Assembly (NCBI GenBank): GCA_947632615.1 | Contig: CANRPW010000016.1 | Span: forward strand, 1 to 59,654 | DNA from: an uncultured Clostridia bacterium | GTDB taxonomy: Bacteria > Bacillota > Clostridia > Lachnospirales > CAG-274 | DNA: 59,654 nucleotides | Direction: 5' to 3' | In this document: positions 6,905-14,820 of the stretch, in pieces | How positions within the stretch are numbered: the stretch's first letter is position 1 | Layout: each line of letters opens with the position of its first letter | The notes under the pieces: model-generated | Databases searched by the model: none | Told to the model about the DNA's origin: nothing | What the model saw: only the letters and a program-made list of their open reading frames with translations | Made by a program: the position numbers and the translations under genes

Positions 6905-8656
6905 ATGGATAACCGTAATAACAATAAGGAAGTTAAAAACGTTGAAACGGAAACTTCCAAAGAAAGAAAAATTTATACGGAAGACAGGGAAACGGTAAAG
7001 CGCAAACGCAGACCGCCGGAGGCAGAGGGCGAGCCACAACAGCGCAAACGCAGACCACCCGAGACAGAGGGCGAGCCACAACAGCGCAAACGCAGACCAT
7101 CCGAGACAGAGGGCGAGCCACAACAGCGCAGGCGCAGACCACCTGAGGCAGAGGGCGAGCCACAACAGCGCAAACGCAGACCATCCGAGACAGAGGGCGA
7201 GCCGCAACGTCGCAGGAGCAGACCACCTGAGGCAGAGGGCGAGCCACAACGTCGCAGGAGCAGACCACCCGAAGCAGAGGGCGAGCCGCAACAGCGCAAA
7301 CGCAGACCCCCCGAAGCAGAGGGCGAGCCACAACGTCGCAAACGCAGACCACCCGAGATAGAGGGCGAGCCACAGCGTCGCAAACGCAGACCACCCGAGG
7401 GCGAGTTAAGGCATAAAAAAGAAACGACCGAAAAGGTTTTATCCCGAGGACAAGCTGAAAAAGAGCAGCAACCTCCCGAGAATATAAAGAAACGGAGAAA
7501 AGACACAATGAACGGCAATGGACAACATCCCAAAAAACCGAATATTGACCGTTATGATGAAGCTGAGGAAAACGGAAAATCCGCAAGAGGCTGTTTATTC
7601 CCTGTTTTTCTTGTGCTTATTTGTCTTGTGGTTTTTGTTGTTTCTTTTGCCGTGTTAGTTATATTTATGCAGGATAATTCATTTTCTGACCTTGTAAGTA
7701 TTATAAAGGGTGAAGAAATATCCGCAGATGATAATTCTGAGCCTGCGACAGATGAAAATTACATAGATACTAACAATCTGTTTAAGAAGGCCGATGAAGC
7801 GCTTTACAACACCGAAAGAAACGGGGTTGTTTCTCAGATAAGCTTTGGCTCAAACACTATAAAAATATATGATACTGACAACGAAAGCTCCGTACTTCTG
7901 AAGTTTAACAGTGATACAGAGATTTTAGATGAAAACGGACTTGATATTTCAATGAGTAAAGTTGATGAAGGCGATTTGATAATTTTCGTATGCGACGAAA
8001 ACAAGACCCTTCTTTCATTAAAAGAAAATTCAGACATCGAGGAGGCTACCTCCCTCGATGTCCGAATAAATACTTCGCGTAAGCTCATAACCATGGGCGG
8101 AAATGTATATAAATATAATGACGACACTGTTTTCAGATATAAAGACAGTGTACTTAGTCCAAGAGACATTACCGAGTTTGATGTAATAACAGTAAGAGCG
8201 ATTGATAATAAGGCATGGGCAGTAATTATGGAAAAGTCCCATGGCACCTTGAAATTTACTAACTACGAAAATATTTCAGACGTCACATTTTCTGTTGACG
8301 GAAGTGAATTTACAGATATACCGAAAGAAAGCACATTAAATCTTACAGAGGGACTTCATACTATAACCGTACAAAGTCCTAACTGCAGCGATTATACAAG
8401 AGAATTTATAATAAAGAAAGATACCGAAGCCGAAATGAATCTTTCCTCAGTGCAGATACTAAGGGGTTCTTTAATAATAGATTCTTCGGCAACGGGAGCT
8501 GCCCTTTATGTAGACGGTGTGGAACGCAGCTTTGGAAATCCTATGTTTTTGGATTACGGAAGCCACAAGGTCACAGCCACAAGGCGGGGCAAAACAGTTT
8601 CTCAATATGTAACTATCAATAAGGACGAAACTGTACTTGATATTGAATTTAATTAG
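6905..8656 (+). CDS. Single-pass membrane protein with Arg/Pro/Glu 14-residue repeats and PEGA-like domains
   Basis: The start is the ATG at 6905, with GAGGTG 6 nt upstream; the frame extends to 6857 without a ribosome site. The 583-residue protein has a charged N-terminus, nine full and one partial 14-residue repeats of type RKRRPPEAEGEPQQ (about residues 33-168), a transmembrane helix near 233-258, a beta-rich extracytoplasmic region, and two C-terminal PEGA-like beta modules (around SVDGSEFTDIPKEST and IDSSATGAALYVDGVERSFG). With many Arg/Lys on the N-terminal side the repeats should face the cytoplasm, where they could bind nucleic acid or acidic partners. PEGA domains are common in surface-associated proteins. 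Exact role unknown. Confidence 0.75.
   Translation: MDNRNNNKEVKNVETETSKERKIYTEDRETVKRKRRPPEAEGEPQQRKRRPPETEGEPQQRKRRPSETEGEPQQRRRRPPEAEGEPQQRKRRPSETEGEPQRRRSRPPEAEGEPQRRRSRPPEAEGEPQQRKRRPPEAEGEPQRRKRRPPEIEGEPQRRKRRPPEGELRHKKETTEKVLSRGQAEKEQQPPENIKKRRKDTMNGNGQHPKKPNIDRYDEAEENGKSARGCLFPVFLVLICLVVFVVSFAVLVIFMQDNSFSDLVSIIKGEEISADDNSEPATDENYIDTNNLFKKADEALYNTERNGVVSQISFGSNTIKIYDTDNESSVLLKFNSDTEILDENGLDISMSKVDEGDLIIFVCDENKTLLSLKENSDIEEATSLDVRINTSRKLITMGGNVYKYNDDTVFRYKDSVLSPRDITEFDVITVRAIDNKAWAVIMEKSHGTLKFTNYENISDVTFSVDGSEFTDIPKESTLNLTEGLHTITVQSPNCSDYTREFIIKKDTEAEMNLSSVQILRGSLIIDSSATGAALYVDGVERSFGNPMFLDYGSHKVTATRRGKTVSQYVTINKDETVLDIEFN
7001..7408 (+). repeat. Tandem 42-bp coding repeats (9.7 copies)
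   Basis: Nine full units plus a partial one encode the 14-residue repeat of the membrane protein. Units differ by a few substitutions (PPEA/PSET, QQR/QRR, KRR/RSR), as in a slowly homogenising minisatellite. Length change by slippage or recombination between strains would be in frame. Confidence 0.9.
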
Positions 8657-8666
8657 GGTTTGCGAA

Positions 8667-8751
8667 GCGCCGAGGGGCGGAAGATGCAAAAAGCCGAGGG
8701 GACTCCTTTAAGGAGTCCCCTCGGCTTTTTGCATCTTCCGCCCCTCGGTGC
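8667..8751. repeat. Very long inverted repeat, 42-bp stem
   Basis: Arms 8667-8708 and 8710-8751 are reverse complements except for one G-T pair; the tip is almost loop-less. It lies 11 nt after the membrane protein stop, in the space between convergent genes. Stretches of T inside the right arm (8726-8730) could help termination. Confidence 0.85.
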
Positions 8752-8759
8752 CCCGCCGT

Positions 8760-8794
8760 CCCCATAAAAACCATCTTTGATGGTTTTTATGGGG
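8760..8794. repeat. Perfect 16-bp inverted repeat
   Basis: Arms 8760-8775 and 8779-8794 pair exactly around TTT. It abuts the end of the convergent endoglucanase gene and may act as a terminator on the minus strand, although the T-run lies inside the stem. Confidence 0.75.
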
Positions 8795-8801
8795 ATCGGA
8801 C

Positions 8802-9920
8802 TTATTCCGTAATAGCCTTTAAAAGCTCATTGTTTGTAAATGTTCCGCTATATCTGTCATAAAGCTTAAAGCTTCCGCCGTCGTCCCACCAAAAGCATTT
8901 TATGCCATATTTGGCGGCAGCGGCTTTATAATATTTTGTCCATTGTATTCTTTTGTCGTCGTTGCCCTTTGCAAGAGCCCCAAACTCGTCTATCAGAACA
9001 GGTGTGCCCTTTGAAATAAAATGGTTATTCAGTCTGTCCATCAGGCTGTTTATTTCAGCGGTATCCGATGTGTTGTCGCTGCTCCAATAATTAGTGCCAT
9101 ATTGGTTAAGAGCAAAGTCATAAGGCGTATAGGCATGTACTGCTACGATTATATTATTATCCGCCGGAACTGTCATGCCCGAGAGTATCTCTTCACTTGT
9201 GCCGCCACAGTAGGGCTGAACGAGAAGTATTCTGCTTACGTTGTTTCCGCCCTGACTTCTTATAAGACTTACGAAAGTGATGTTGAGCTTATTGACTATT
9301 TCATAAGCTGCCGGGCTGCCCGTCCATTCATTGTCAAGCCCTATAAGTCTTGGTTCGTTAAGAGCTTCAAACATGAGCTTGTCGCCGTAGTCTTTAAATG
9401 CTTCGCCTACCTGAGTCCATACATTAGACATTTTTGCCTTTACGTTTTCGTATTCTGCATATGACGGTATCATCCACTTGTCGTGGTGAATATCTATGAT
9501 AACATACATATCCTGTTTCATTGCCATATCTACCACTTGCTTTACTCTTGAAAACCAGGCGGGGTCTATTTTGCCGTCAGAAAGAATATGCTCCTGCCAG
9601 GTTATGGGTATTCTTACGGCATTAAATCCTGCATTTTTTATATTTATAAATGTGTTTTCTGTGGTAGTCGGATTTCCCCAGTAGGTCTCAGTCTGTTCTA
9701 CGCTAAGTCCGCCGTTGCCATTATTATGACTGTCAAGGCTGTTGCCTAAGTTCCAGCCTACTTTTATTTCCTGCACAGCCTGCTGTGCGGTTATGTGAAC
9801 CGGCGCGGTCTGGGCTGTGACTGTTGATACGGCCGCGTTTGCGGTTTGCTCTACACCCGAGGTGTTCACGGCGCAGCCTGTTACAAATAAAAGGCTAAGT
9901 AAAAGTGCAGATATCTTCAT
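8802..9920 (-). CDS. GH5-family endoglucanase, lipoprotein
   Basis: The 372-residue protein is a secreted glycoside hydrolase of family 5 (cellulase type) that would cleave beta-1,4-glucan by a retaining mechanism. The signal peptide ends in the lipobox FVTGC (Cys16), so it should be anchored to the outer membrane face. Motifs: GWNLGNSLD (about 55-63), IDIHHD (142-147), catalytic acid/base E189 in LNEP, and nucleophile E312 in IDEFG. There is no carbohydrate-binding module. The start is preceded by GGGGGG at a 6-nt distance. It lies downstream of yebC on the same strand, separated by a hairpin. Confidence 0.9.
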   Translation of the reverse strand: MKISALLLSLLFVTGCAVNTSGVEQTANAAVSTVTAQTAPVHITAQQAVQEIKVGWNLGNSLDSHNNGNGGLSVEQTETYWGNPTTTENTFINIKNAGFNAVRIPITWQEHILSDGKIDPAWFSRVKQVVDMAMKQDMYVIIDIHHDKWMIPSYAEYENVKAKMSNVWTQVGEAFKDYGDKLMFEALNEPRLIGLDNEWTGSPAAYEIVNKLNITFVSLIRSQGGNNVSRILLVQPYCGGTSEEILSGMTVPADNNIIVAVHAYTPYDFALNQYGTNYWSSDNTSDTAEINSLMDRLNNHFISKGTPVLIDEFGALAKGNDDKRIQWTKYYKAAAAKYGIKCFWWDDGGSFKLYDRYSGTFTNNELLKAITE

Positions 9921-9942
9921 AAAGATCCCCCCTAAGAATAAA

Positions 9943-9961
9943 GCGGTCGTATTCCGACCGC
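9943..9961 (-). terminator. Hairpin between yebC and the endoglucanase
   Basis: A 7-bp GC-rich stem (9943-9949 with 9955-9961) follows the yebC stop on the minus strand and leads into TTTATT. It is probably a weak terminator of yebC; partial readthrough into the endoglucanase is possible. Confidence 0.55.
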
Positions 9962-9971
9962 CATTAGTTTT

Positions 9972-10697
9972 TTATTCGTCCCAGTTATGATATACGTTTT
10001 TAACGTCGTCATCTTCGTCAAGCATATCCAAAAGCTTGTTCATTTTCTTTATGTCGTCTTCATCGGTAAGCTTGGTATAAGTCTGAGGTATCATAGTAAC
10101 TTCAGCCTCGGCAAGCTCATAGCCTGCACTTTCCAATGCTTCTCTTACTGCGGAAAAATCATTGGGATCGGTTATTATTTCAAAGCTGTCTTCTTCGGCG
10201 GTAAAGTCTTCTGCTCCTGCTTCGATGGCAGTCATCATTACCTCGTCTTCGTCTATATCTTCATCTCTTTCAATTATTATTTGACCCTTTTCGTCAAACA
10301 TAAATGATACGCAGCCTGTTGTACCCATATTTCCGCCGCCCTTTGTGAAGGCTGCACGTACATTGGCTGCGGAACGGTTTTTGTTGTCTGTAAGAGTTTC
10401 TACTATAACAGCAACTCCCTTAGGACCATAGCCCTCGTAGTTAATGGCTTCATAATTAACAGCGCTTAAGTTTCCCGCTGCTTTTTTGATACTTCTTTCT
10501 ATAGTGTCATTAGGCATATTGTTTGCCTTGGCCTTTGATATAACATCTCTGAGCTTAGAGTTAGAATCGGGATTAGCTCCGCCTGCTTTAACGGCTACTG
10601 CAATTTCCTTTCCTATAACCGTAAATATCTTTCCCTTTGCAGCATCATTTTTCTCTTTTTTATGCTTGATGTTTGCAAATTTGGAATGTCCTGACAT
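9972..10697 (-). CDS. yebC: YebC/PmpR-family regulatory protein
   Basis: The 241-residue protein begins [16 protein letters not shown], the hallmark of the family, and contains the [16 protein letters not shown] and [14 protein letters not shown] segments. Family members bind DNA, and several have been linked to relief of ribosome stalling at proline-rich sequences. The start has AAGGAGGA upstream. It stands between the endoglucanase and a secreted stalk-domain protein, all on the minus strand. Confidence 0.95.
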   Translation of the reverse strand: MSGHSKFANIKHKKEKNDAAKGKIFTVIGKEIAVAVKAGGANPDSNSKLRDVISKAKANNMPNDTIERSIKKAAGNLSAVNYEAINYEGYGPKGVAVIVETLTDNKNRSAANVRAAFTKGGGNMGTTGCVSFMFDEKGQIIIERDEDIDEDEVMMTAIEAGAEDFTAEEDSFEIITDPNDFSAVREALESAGYELAEAEVTMIPQTYTKLTDEDDIKKMNKLLDMLDEDDDVKNVYHNWDE

Positions 10698-10801
10698 ATT
10701 TATTCCTCCTTATTATCTTTCAGTCCAAAATAAATCTATTATATTTTAACATCTTTTTATTTCTATTTCAACAAAAATTTAAAAATTTGTGCTGACATAA
10801 A

Positions 10802-10842
10802 ACAAACCCCAATAAAGAAAAGCTGTTTCTCTTTCAGGGGCT
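10802..10842 (-). terminator. Terminator of the stalk-domain protein gene
   Basis: On the minus strand CCCC...GGGG enclosing an AAAGAGAA/TTTTCTTT stem precedes TTTGTTTT. It lies 30 nt past the stop codon. Confidence 0.6.
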
Positions 10843-10873
10843 TGTAAATTATTCAAACTAAACTTAAATATGA

Positions 10874-11755
10874 TTACTCATAAAGACTGACCATATCCGT
10901 AAAAGACTTTATCATATCGCCGGCGGTGTTAAAAACATTCGTTCCGTATGATAAAACATCATTAATATATTCCATATCCTTCTCCGGGATGTCGGTGTCG
11001 TTTTTCAACTCATTAAGTTCATTTATCAGGGCATTAATATTACTGCTTTTTGCATTTATTTTGCTTTGTAATGAGTCAAGGGTGTCAAAATCAGCTTCGG
11101 AGGCCGCTTTAAAGAAGTTGTCTGCCATTGTATAATACTCATTAAAGCTGTCTAAATATTCAGACATATCTTCAACGACCTTGGAGCTTACTCCTTCTGC
11201 GCTTGGCTCTTCAATATCGGGAACATACAAATATTTCTTTTTGCTTATTTCGGGAGCAGCAGGCTTTTCGGCTGCTTTTGGAGTATTTATAATAACAGCG
11301 TTTGCCGAGGCGTCCCAGTCTACTTCAAAACCAAACTGAGCCCCTATATCTCTTAGCTTAAAATAGTTGTTTCCGTCTATGAGATAAGCGGCAGGGCTTA
11401 TTTCCTGTCCGTCCTTTATAATTGTTGAAGTGGTCGGGGCAGCTTCTTTAGCTGTATTGCTTCCTGCTGACAATTCTCCTCCGACGGGAGTATAGGGCGT
11501 TTTGCTTGTAAGAGAAACCGCCTTTGCCGTGCTGTCATAGCCCACCTCAAACTGACAGGACGTACCGTTTAAAGCATAAGCCAGATCACGCAGTTTAAAA
11601 TAGTTGTTTCCCTCGATAAGGTATGCCTCAAAAGACACATTCTCACCGTTTACGATAACTGTTGAAGATGTTGGCGCAGACTGCACAGCCAAAACCTGAG
11701 CGGCAGAAGTAAAAACAAAAGCGCCTGAAAGCATAAGTGCAAATATTTTTTTCAT
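10874..11755 (-). CDS. Secreted protein with two stalk (copper amine oxidase N-like) domains
   Basis: The 293-residue protein has a signal peptide (about 1-23, ending near VLAVQSA), two tandem modules of the copper-amine-oxidase-N/stalk type, each with an AYLIxGNNYFKLRD core (about residues 44-57 and 121-134), and a helical C-terminal region of about 120 residues rich in Ser, Asn and Asp. Such stalk modules are common on clostridial exported proteins and do not imply amine oxidase activity. The C-terminal helix bundle is not recognised. It is a single-gene unit between its own promoter and terminator, and is the last intact host gene before the prophage. Confidence 0.8.
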   Translation of the reverse strand: MKKIFALMLSGAFVFTSAAQVLAVQSAPTSSTVIVNGENVSFEAYLIEGNNYFKLRDLAYALNGTSCQFEVGYDSTAKAVSLTSKTPYTPVGGELSAGSNTAKEAAPTTSTIIKDGQEISPAAYLIDGNNYFKLRDIGAQFGFEVDWDASANAVIINTPKAAEKPAAPEISKKKYLYVPDIEEPSAEGVSSKVVEDMSEYLDSFNEYYTMADNFFKAASEADFDTLDSLQSKINAKSSNINALINELNELKNDTDIPEKDMEYINDVLSYGTNVFNTAGDMIKSFTDMVSLYE

Positions 11756-11816
11756 TTATATCTATCCTTTCTTAAAAATTGTCATATAGCTTGGATAATT
11801 ATATCTTATACATTTA

Positions 11817-11844
11817 ATTATATATAAAAGGATAAAATTGTCAA
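11817..11844 (-). promoter_or_regulatory. Sigma-A promoter of the stalk-domain gene
   Basis: On the minus strand TTGACA (11844-11839), a 16-bp spacer and TATAAT (11822-11817). The predicted leader is about 55 nt and includes AAGGATAG before the start codon. Confidence 0.8.
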
Positions 11845-11904
11845 GCATTTAGGGCTGTTTTGAATTGTGAAAAAGACGATAAAACTTATCACCTAAAGCA
11901 GTAA

Positions 11905-12036
11905 GGCGGACCTGACGGAGAGCTTGCGGCATCTCTTCGCTATCTCAGTCAGAAGTTTACTATGGTAACGCCTGAGGCTACCGCCACATTAAACGACATA
12001 GGCACGGAGGAATATGCACCAAGAGGTTATCAATGA
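11905..12036 (+). pseudogene. cotJC: Fragment of cotJC (Mn-catalase-like spore coat gene)
   Basis: The frame 11905-12036 reads GGPDGELAASLRYLSQKF then TMVTPEATATLNDIGTEE, which matches an N-terminal part of CotJC/manganese catalase proteins. The expected continuation (LAHLE...) is replaced after 12012 by YAPRGYQ and a stop. Upstream, an in-frame TAA at 11902 and no recognisable N-terminus mean that the gene is also incomplete on the left. The right break sits 54 nt from the integrase stop, so it is probably the scar of phage integration; the left loss needs a second event. Confidence 0.7.
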
Positions 12037-12040
12037 TAAA
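11988..12040. other. Probable left attachment site (attL) of the prophage
   Basis: Coding similarity to cotJC ends at 12012 and the integrase unit begins at 12040. Large serine recombinases cut within short attB/attP sites of about 50 bp, so the crossover is expected close to 12005-12015 (around GGCACGGAGGAA). The exact core cannot be set because the right junction is outside the window. Confidence 0.5.
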
Positions 12041-12060
12041 GCCCGGAAGTTTTCCGGGCT
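12040..12060 (-). terminator. Terminator of the integrase gene
   Basis: A 9-bp stem (12040-12048 with 12052-12060) is followed on the minus strand by TTATC just after the integrase stop. The T-run is short. Confidence 0.65.
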
Positions 12061-12065
12061 ATTGA

Positions 12066-13658
12066 TCATTCTTTTATATATTTGGGTAACTTTGGATAAA
12101 TTTCAATTTCAAAATCGTCAGCAGAGCCGTGCCATCTTGTGCCATGTTCTTTTGTATAGACGACTTTCTCCAAAATTTCCTTGAGCATATCATTTTTTGC
12201 TTTTGGCGTCGAGAGGGTCGAGTATACGTCGAGGAGCTTTTCCACTTTAGGTATAATATCGACATAGCTTGCTTCTCTAACAATTTCCACATTTAATTCC
12301 TCGGATAGGGTCTCGATAGATTTTTTTGTGGTGTTGATTTTCTCGGTTAAAATCCGAGAGCGATCAAGGAAGGTGTCGGTATCATAAACGCCTTGTTCAA
12401 GGAGGTCGTGCGATTTTTCCAACTGCCCATATAGAGTGGAGAGTTTTTGCTTGCTGGCTTCTAAGGCTTTACGTTTAACCTTTGAGAGCATAGGAATATC
12501 ATTATAATCGGATGACAAATCCCATTTCATTTTGTATTGTTTAAGCCAGATGTCAAGAGCCTGTAAGATACGAGTTTCAACAAGGTCGAGTTGCGAGCTG
12601 ACGTTATTGCAATCCAGTGTAACGCATATAAGCGTGTCAGCGTGCGAGTTATTCATATATGGACGTCTAACCATTCTTTTACCACACTTGCCGCAGATTA
12701 CAAGCCCGGCAAGAGGATTTTTCACCGTAGCCATTCCGGGAGACGACACATTCTTATGGCTTGTCATTATTTCTTGCGCAGCGTTATAAACGTCTTCGGA
12801 AACGATTGCAGGATGTAAACCATTGAATAATATATAATCGTTAGAACGTGGTCGAGAAGTAGACAGTTTACCGTCAATCATTTTATTAACTGTACGCCTC
12901 CAGTTCCAGCGTATTTTACCCATATAAATAGGGTTACTAAGCATATCTCTAACGCTGACACAAGCCCATGATTTACCCTTTTTAGGTGGAATATTCATTG
13001 AGTTTAAACGCTTCGCTATTAAAGATGTACCTATCCTTTTAAGGGAGCCGTCCGGCTGGGGCACACCTTTCGTGTACCACTCAAATATCAAAGACACTAC
13101 AGCAGCTTCGTCCTCCACAGGAGCAAGGGTCCATCCTTTATCACCCGTAAGGCGGACACGTTCGTAGCCATAAGGCGGTACACTCGCTACATATTTACCT
13201 TCTTTTACAGAGGCTATTCTGCCACGCTGCAGACGACGGTTTATAGTTTTATATTCACGCCGTGACATAAACAGACCAAACTCAAAATACTCTTCGTCAA
13301 ATTCGTTATTAGGGTCGTAGTCCTTTAGAGGGGTGATTATCTTAGTATTGGAATATTTAAAAGTCTGAGCCATTATGCCCTGATCTACAGTATCACCACG
13401 CGCCAGACGTTCTACCTCGACTACCAGCACGCCGTCCCACAGCCCTTGACCTACTTCGGACAACAAGTGTTGCATTACAGGGCGAGCAGCTATGGTCTCG
13501 CCGGAAACGACTTCTCTATATATTTGAGTGATATTCAAATTCCGTTTTTTAGCTAATTCGAGAAGAAGACGCTCGTGACGAGCAAGAGTCTCGGTTTCCC
13601 CGTGAGCTTCCGCATCTAAGTCGGAGCGGGATTTTCTTAAATACAAACAGTAAGCCAT
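12066..13658 (-). CDS. int: Large serine recombinase (phage integrase)
   Basis: The 530-residue protein would catalyse attP x attB recombination through a Ser-linked intermediate. The resolvase-type catalytic domain opens with YLRKS (Ser10 the likely nucleophile) and has the conserved VVEVERLARG and GLFMSRREYKTINRRLQRGR segments. It is followed by a recombinase domain (PYGYERV...), a zinc ribbon starting at CGKC near residue 320 with further Cys near 340-346, and a C-terminal coiled coil. GGAGGTGATA precedes the ATG. It lies at the left edge of the prophage, cotranscribed with the repressor. Such enzymes need a separate directionality factor to excise; none is obvious here. Confidence 0.95.
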   Translation of the reverse strand: MAYCLYLRKSRSDLDAEAHGETETLARHERLLLELAKKRNLNITQIYREVVSGETIAARPVMQHLLSEVGQGLWDGVLVVEVERLARGDTVDQGIMAQTFKYSNTKIITPLKDYDPNNEFDEEYFEFGLFMSRREYKTINRRLQRGRIASVKEGKYVASVPPYGYERVRLTGDKGWTLAPVEDEAAVVSLIFEWYTKGVPQPDGSLKRIGTSLIAKRLNSMNIPPKKGKSWACVSVRDMLSNPIYMGKIRWNWRRTVNKMIDGKLSTSRPRSNDYILFNGLHPAIVSEDVYNAAQEIMTSHKNVSSPGMATVKNPLAGLVICGKCGKRMVRRPYMNNSHADTLICVTLDCNNVSSQLDLVETRILQALDIWLKQYKMKWDLSSDYNDIPMLSKVKRKALEASKQKLSTLYGQLEKSHDLLEQGVYDTDTFLDRSRILTEKINTTKKSIETLSEELNVEIVREASYVDIIPKVEKLLDVYSTLSTPKAKNDMLKEILEKVVYTKEHGTRWHGSADDFEIEIYPKLPKYIKE

Positions 13659-13708
13659 TATATCACCTCCACACCTTTAAGCTTCCGACGGATTGAAATC
13701 AACTGTAA

Positions 13709-14314
13709 TTATTTTGCCTCTTGTTTTGGTAACTCGGTATTTATACCGTTCCTTTTATAAAAGGCGTTTTCAAAATCCGCCTGAAGCAGTTGATCCAATA
13801 TGGAGGATACATTATTTTTCAACTCGTTTTGTAATGACATTAATTTGGAAATATCCATAGGATCCGAAAGATCAGCATTTTTATTTTCAGTAAATTTGCA
13901 TATATCCCTACGGGATGATTGCAATGTGTAAAGGAGCTTCTGATAAAGTGCCAAGTGGTCTGAGTGAGCTTGCCTCATATCTTTAAGAAGCAGAAGATAA
14001 AAGCTGTCAAAGGTTTGGGCTATTATAGGGCGCAGATCAGCCGACACGTTTTCAAAGTGTTTTTTAAAGTTTGTATTATCATTAAGAAAGACCGTTTCAG
14101 CGTTGGTTCTTTCATTAGTAAGACCGAGCATATAGTCGGTTGTCACCCTGAAATGTTTTGCAAGCAAGGCGACTGTTTCAAGGTCCGGCTCCTTTCCCTC
14201 GGTTTCGTAACCGGAAACGGTGGAACGCTTTTTGTGAATTACTTTAGCTAAATCTTCCTGAGTTTCACGGCGTTCCTTTCTTAAACTAATAAGACATTCT
14301 GAAAATTTTTTCAT
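13709..14314 (-). CDS. XRE-family phage repressor (CI-like)
   Basis: The 201-residue protein has an N-terminal HTH of the XRE/Cro type (LRKERRETQEDLAKVIHKKRSTVSGYE, split as helix 2 TQEDLAKVI and helix 3 KRSTVSGYE) and a helical C-terminal part without the Ser-Lys peptidase signature of LexA/CI. It therefore may not self-cleave in the SOS response. It faces the rightward early promoter across a shared operator region and lies 50 nt upstream of the integrase on the same strand, which suggests that repressor and integrase are made together in the lysogen. Confidence 0.8.
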   Translation of the reverse strand: MKKFSECLISLRKERRETQEDLAKVIHKKRSTVSGYETEGKEPDLETVALLAKHFRVTTDYMLGLTNERTNAETVFLNDNTNFKKHFENVSADLRPIIAQTFDSFYLLLLKDMRQAHSDHLALYQKLLYTLQSSRRDICKFTENKNADLSDPMDISKLMSLQNELKNNVSSILDQLLQADFENAFYKRNGINTELPKQEAK

Positions 14315-14334
14315 ATTTTACACCTCCGAATAGA

Positions 14335-14460
14335 ATTATAATACAAATGCCCCCGTTTGTGTAGTGATTGCCCTTAAAATCGGCATTTTTGAGAAATCAG
14401 TAAAAAATTATTGACAATGCCCCGTTTAGGGACTATAATTAAGTATAGAAGCCCATAACG
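14335..14460. promoter_or_regulatory. Lysis-lysogeny switch: divergent promoters and operator-like repeats
   Basis: The rightward promoter is full consensus: TTGACA (14411-14416), 17 bp, TATAAT (14434-14439). The leftward -10 is TATAAT at 14340-14335, with a poor -35. Two similar GC-rich boxes, ATGCCCCCGTTTG (14347-14359) and ATGCCCCGTTTAG (14417-14429), overlap the two promoters, and a dyad GCCC-ATAAC-GGGC lies at 14451-14463. These are likely binding sites of the repressor and the Cro-like protein. Confidence 0.7.
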
Positions 14461-14483
14461 GGCGTATGAAAGGAGAGATTTTT

Positions 14484-14687
14484 ATGAGAGTTAAATTAAA
14501 GGAACTCCGAGAAGCCTGTGGATTTACGCAGCAGACATTCAGCGAAGTCATTGGCATTAGCAGATCGCACTATTCTCAGATTGAAACCGGCGATAAGGGT
14601 CCGAGCCTAAAGCTTGCTATAAAGATAAAGAGTGTCCTGTGTTATAAAGATGATGATCTGTTCACAGATGCTACCATAGGATTTTAG
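14484..14687 (+). CDS. Cro-like XRE-family regulator
   Basis: The start used is the ATG at 14484, 7 nt after AGGAGAG; an in-frame ATG at 14466 lies before that ribosome site. The 67-residue product is almost only an HTH: LRECGFTQ-like helix 1-2 (TQQTFSEVIGISRSHYSQIE) and a short tail. It is the first gene read from the rightward promoter and faces the repressor, the position of Cro. Confidence 0.8.
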   Translation: MRVKLKELREACGFTQQTFSEVIGISRSHYSQIETGDKGPSLKLAIKIKSVLCYKDDDLFTDATIGF

Positions 14688-14820
14688 GGGCTTATTTTTT
14701 ATTTACGAGTGACCCAAAACGAGGCGCATTAATAAATATAAGCGTAAATATAGACACGATTGGCGGCATTTAGCACTAATAACCATGTTCTTATTATAAG
14801 ACGAAAGGAGAAGATAATAA

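Noticed and set aside
7001..7408. Regular repeats suggesting a CRISPR array
   Set aside because: Units are tandem and in frame without unique spacers, and encode a protein repeat.
6884..7586. Three long minus-strand frames (149, 217 and 186 codons) opposite the 42-bp repeats
   Set aside because: They mirror the repeat in other frames, lack ribosome sites and are explained by the repetitive coding sequence of the plus-strand gene.
13659..13708. Excisionase-type gene between repressor and integrase
   Set aside because: Only 50 nt without an open frame.
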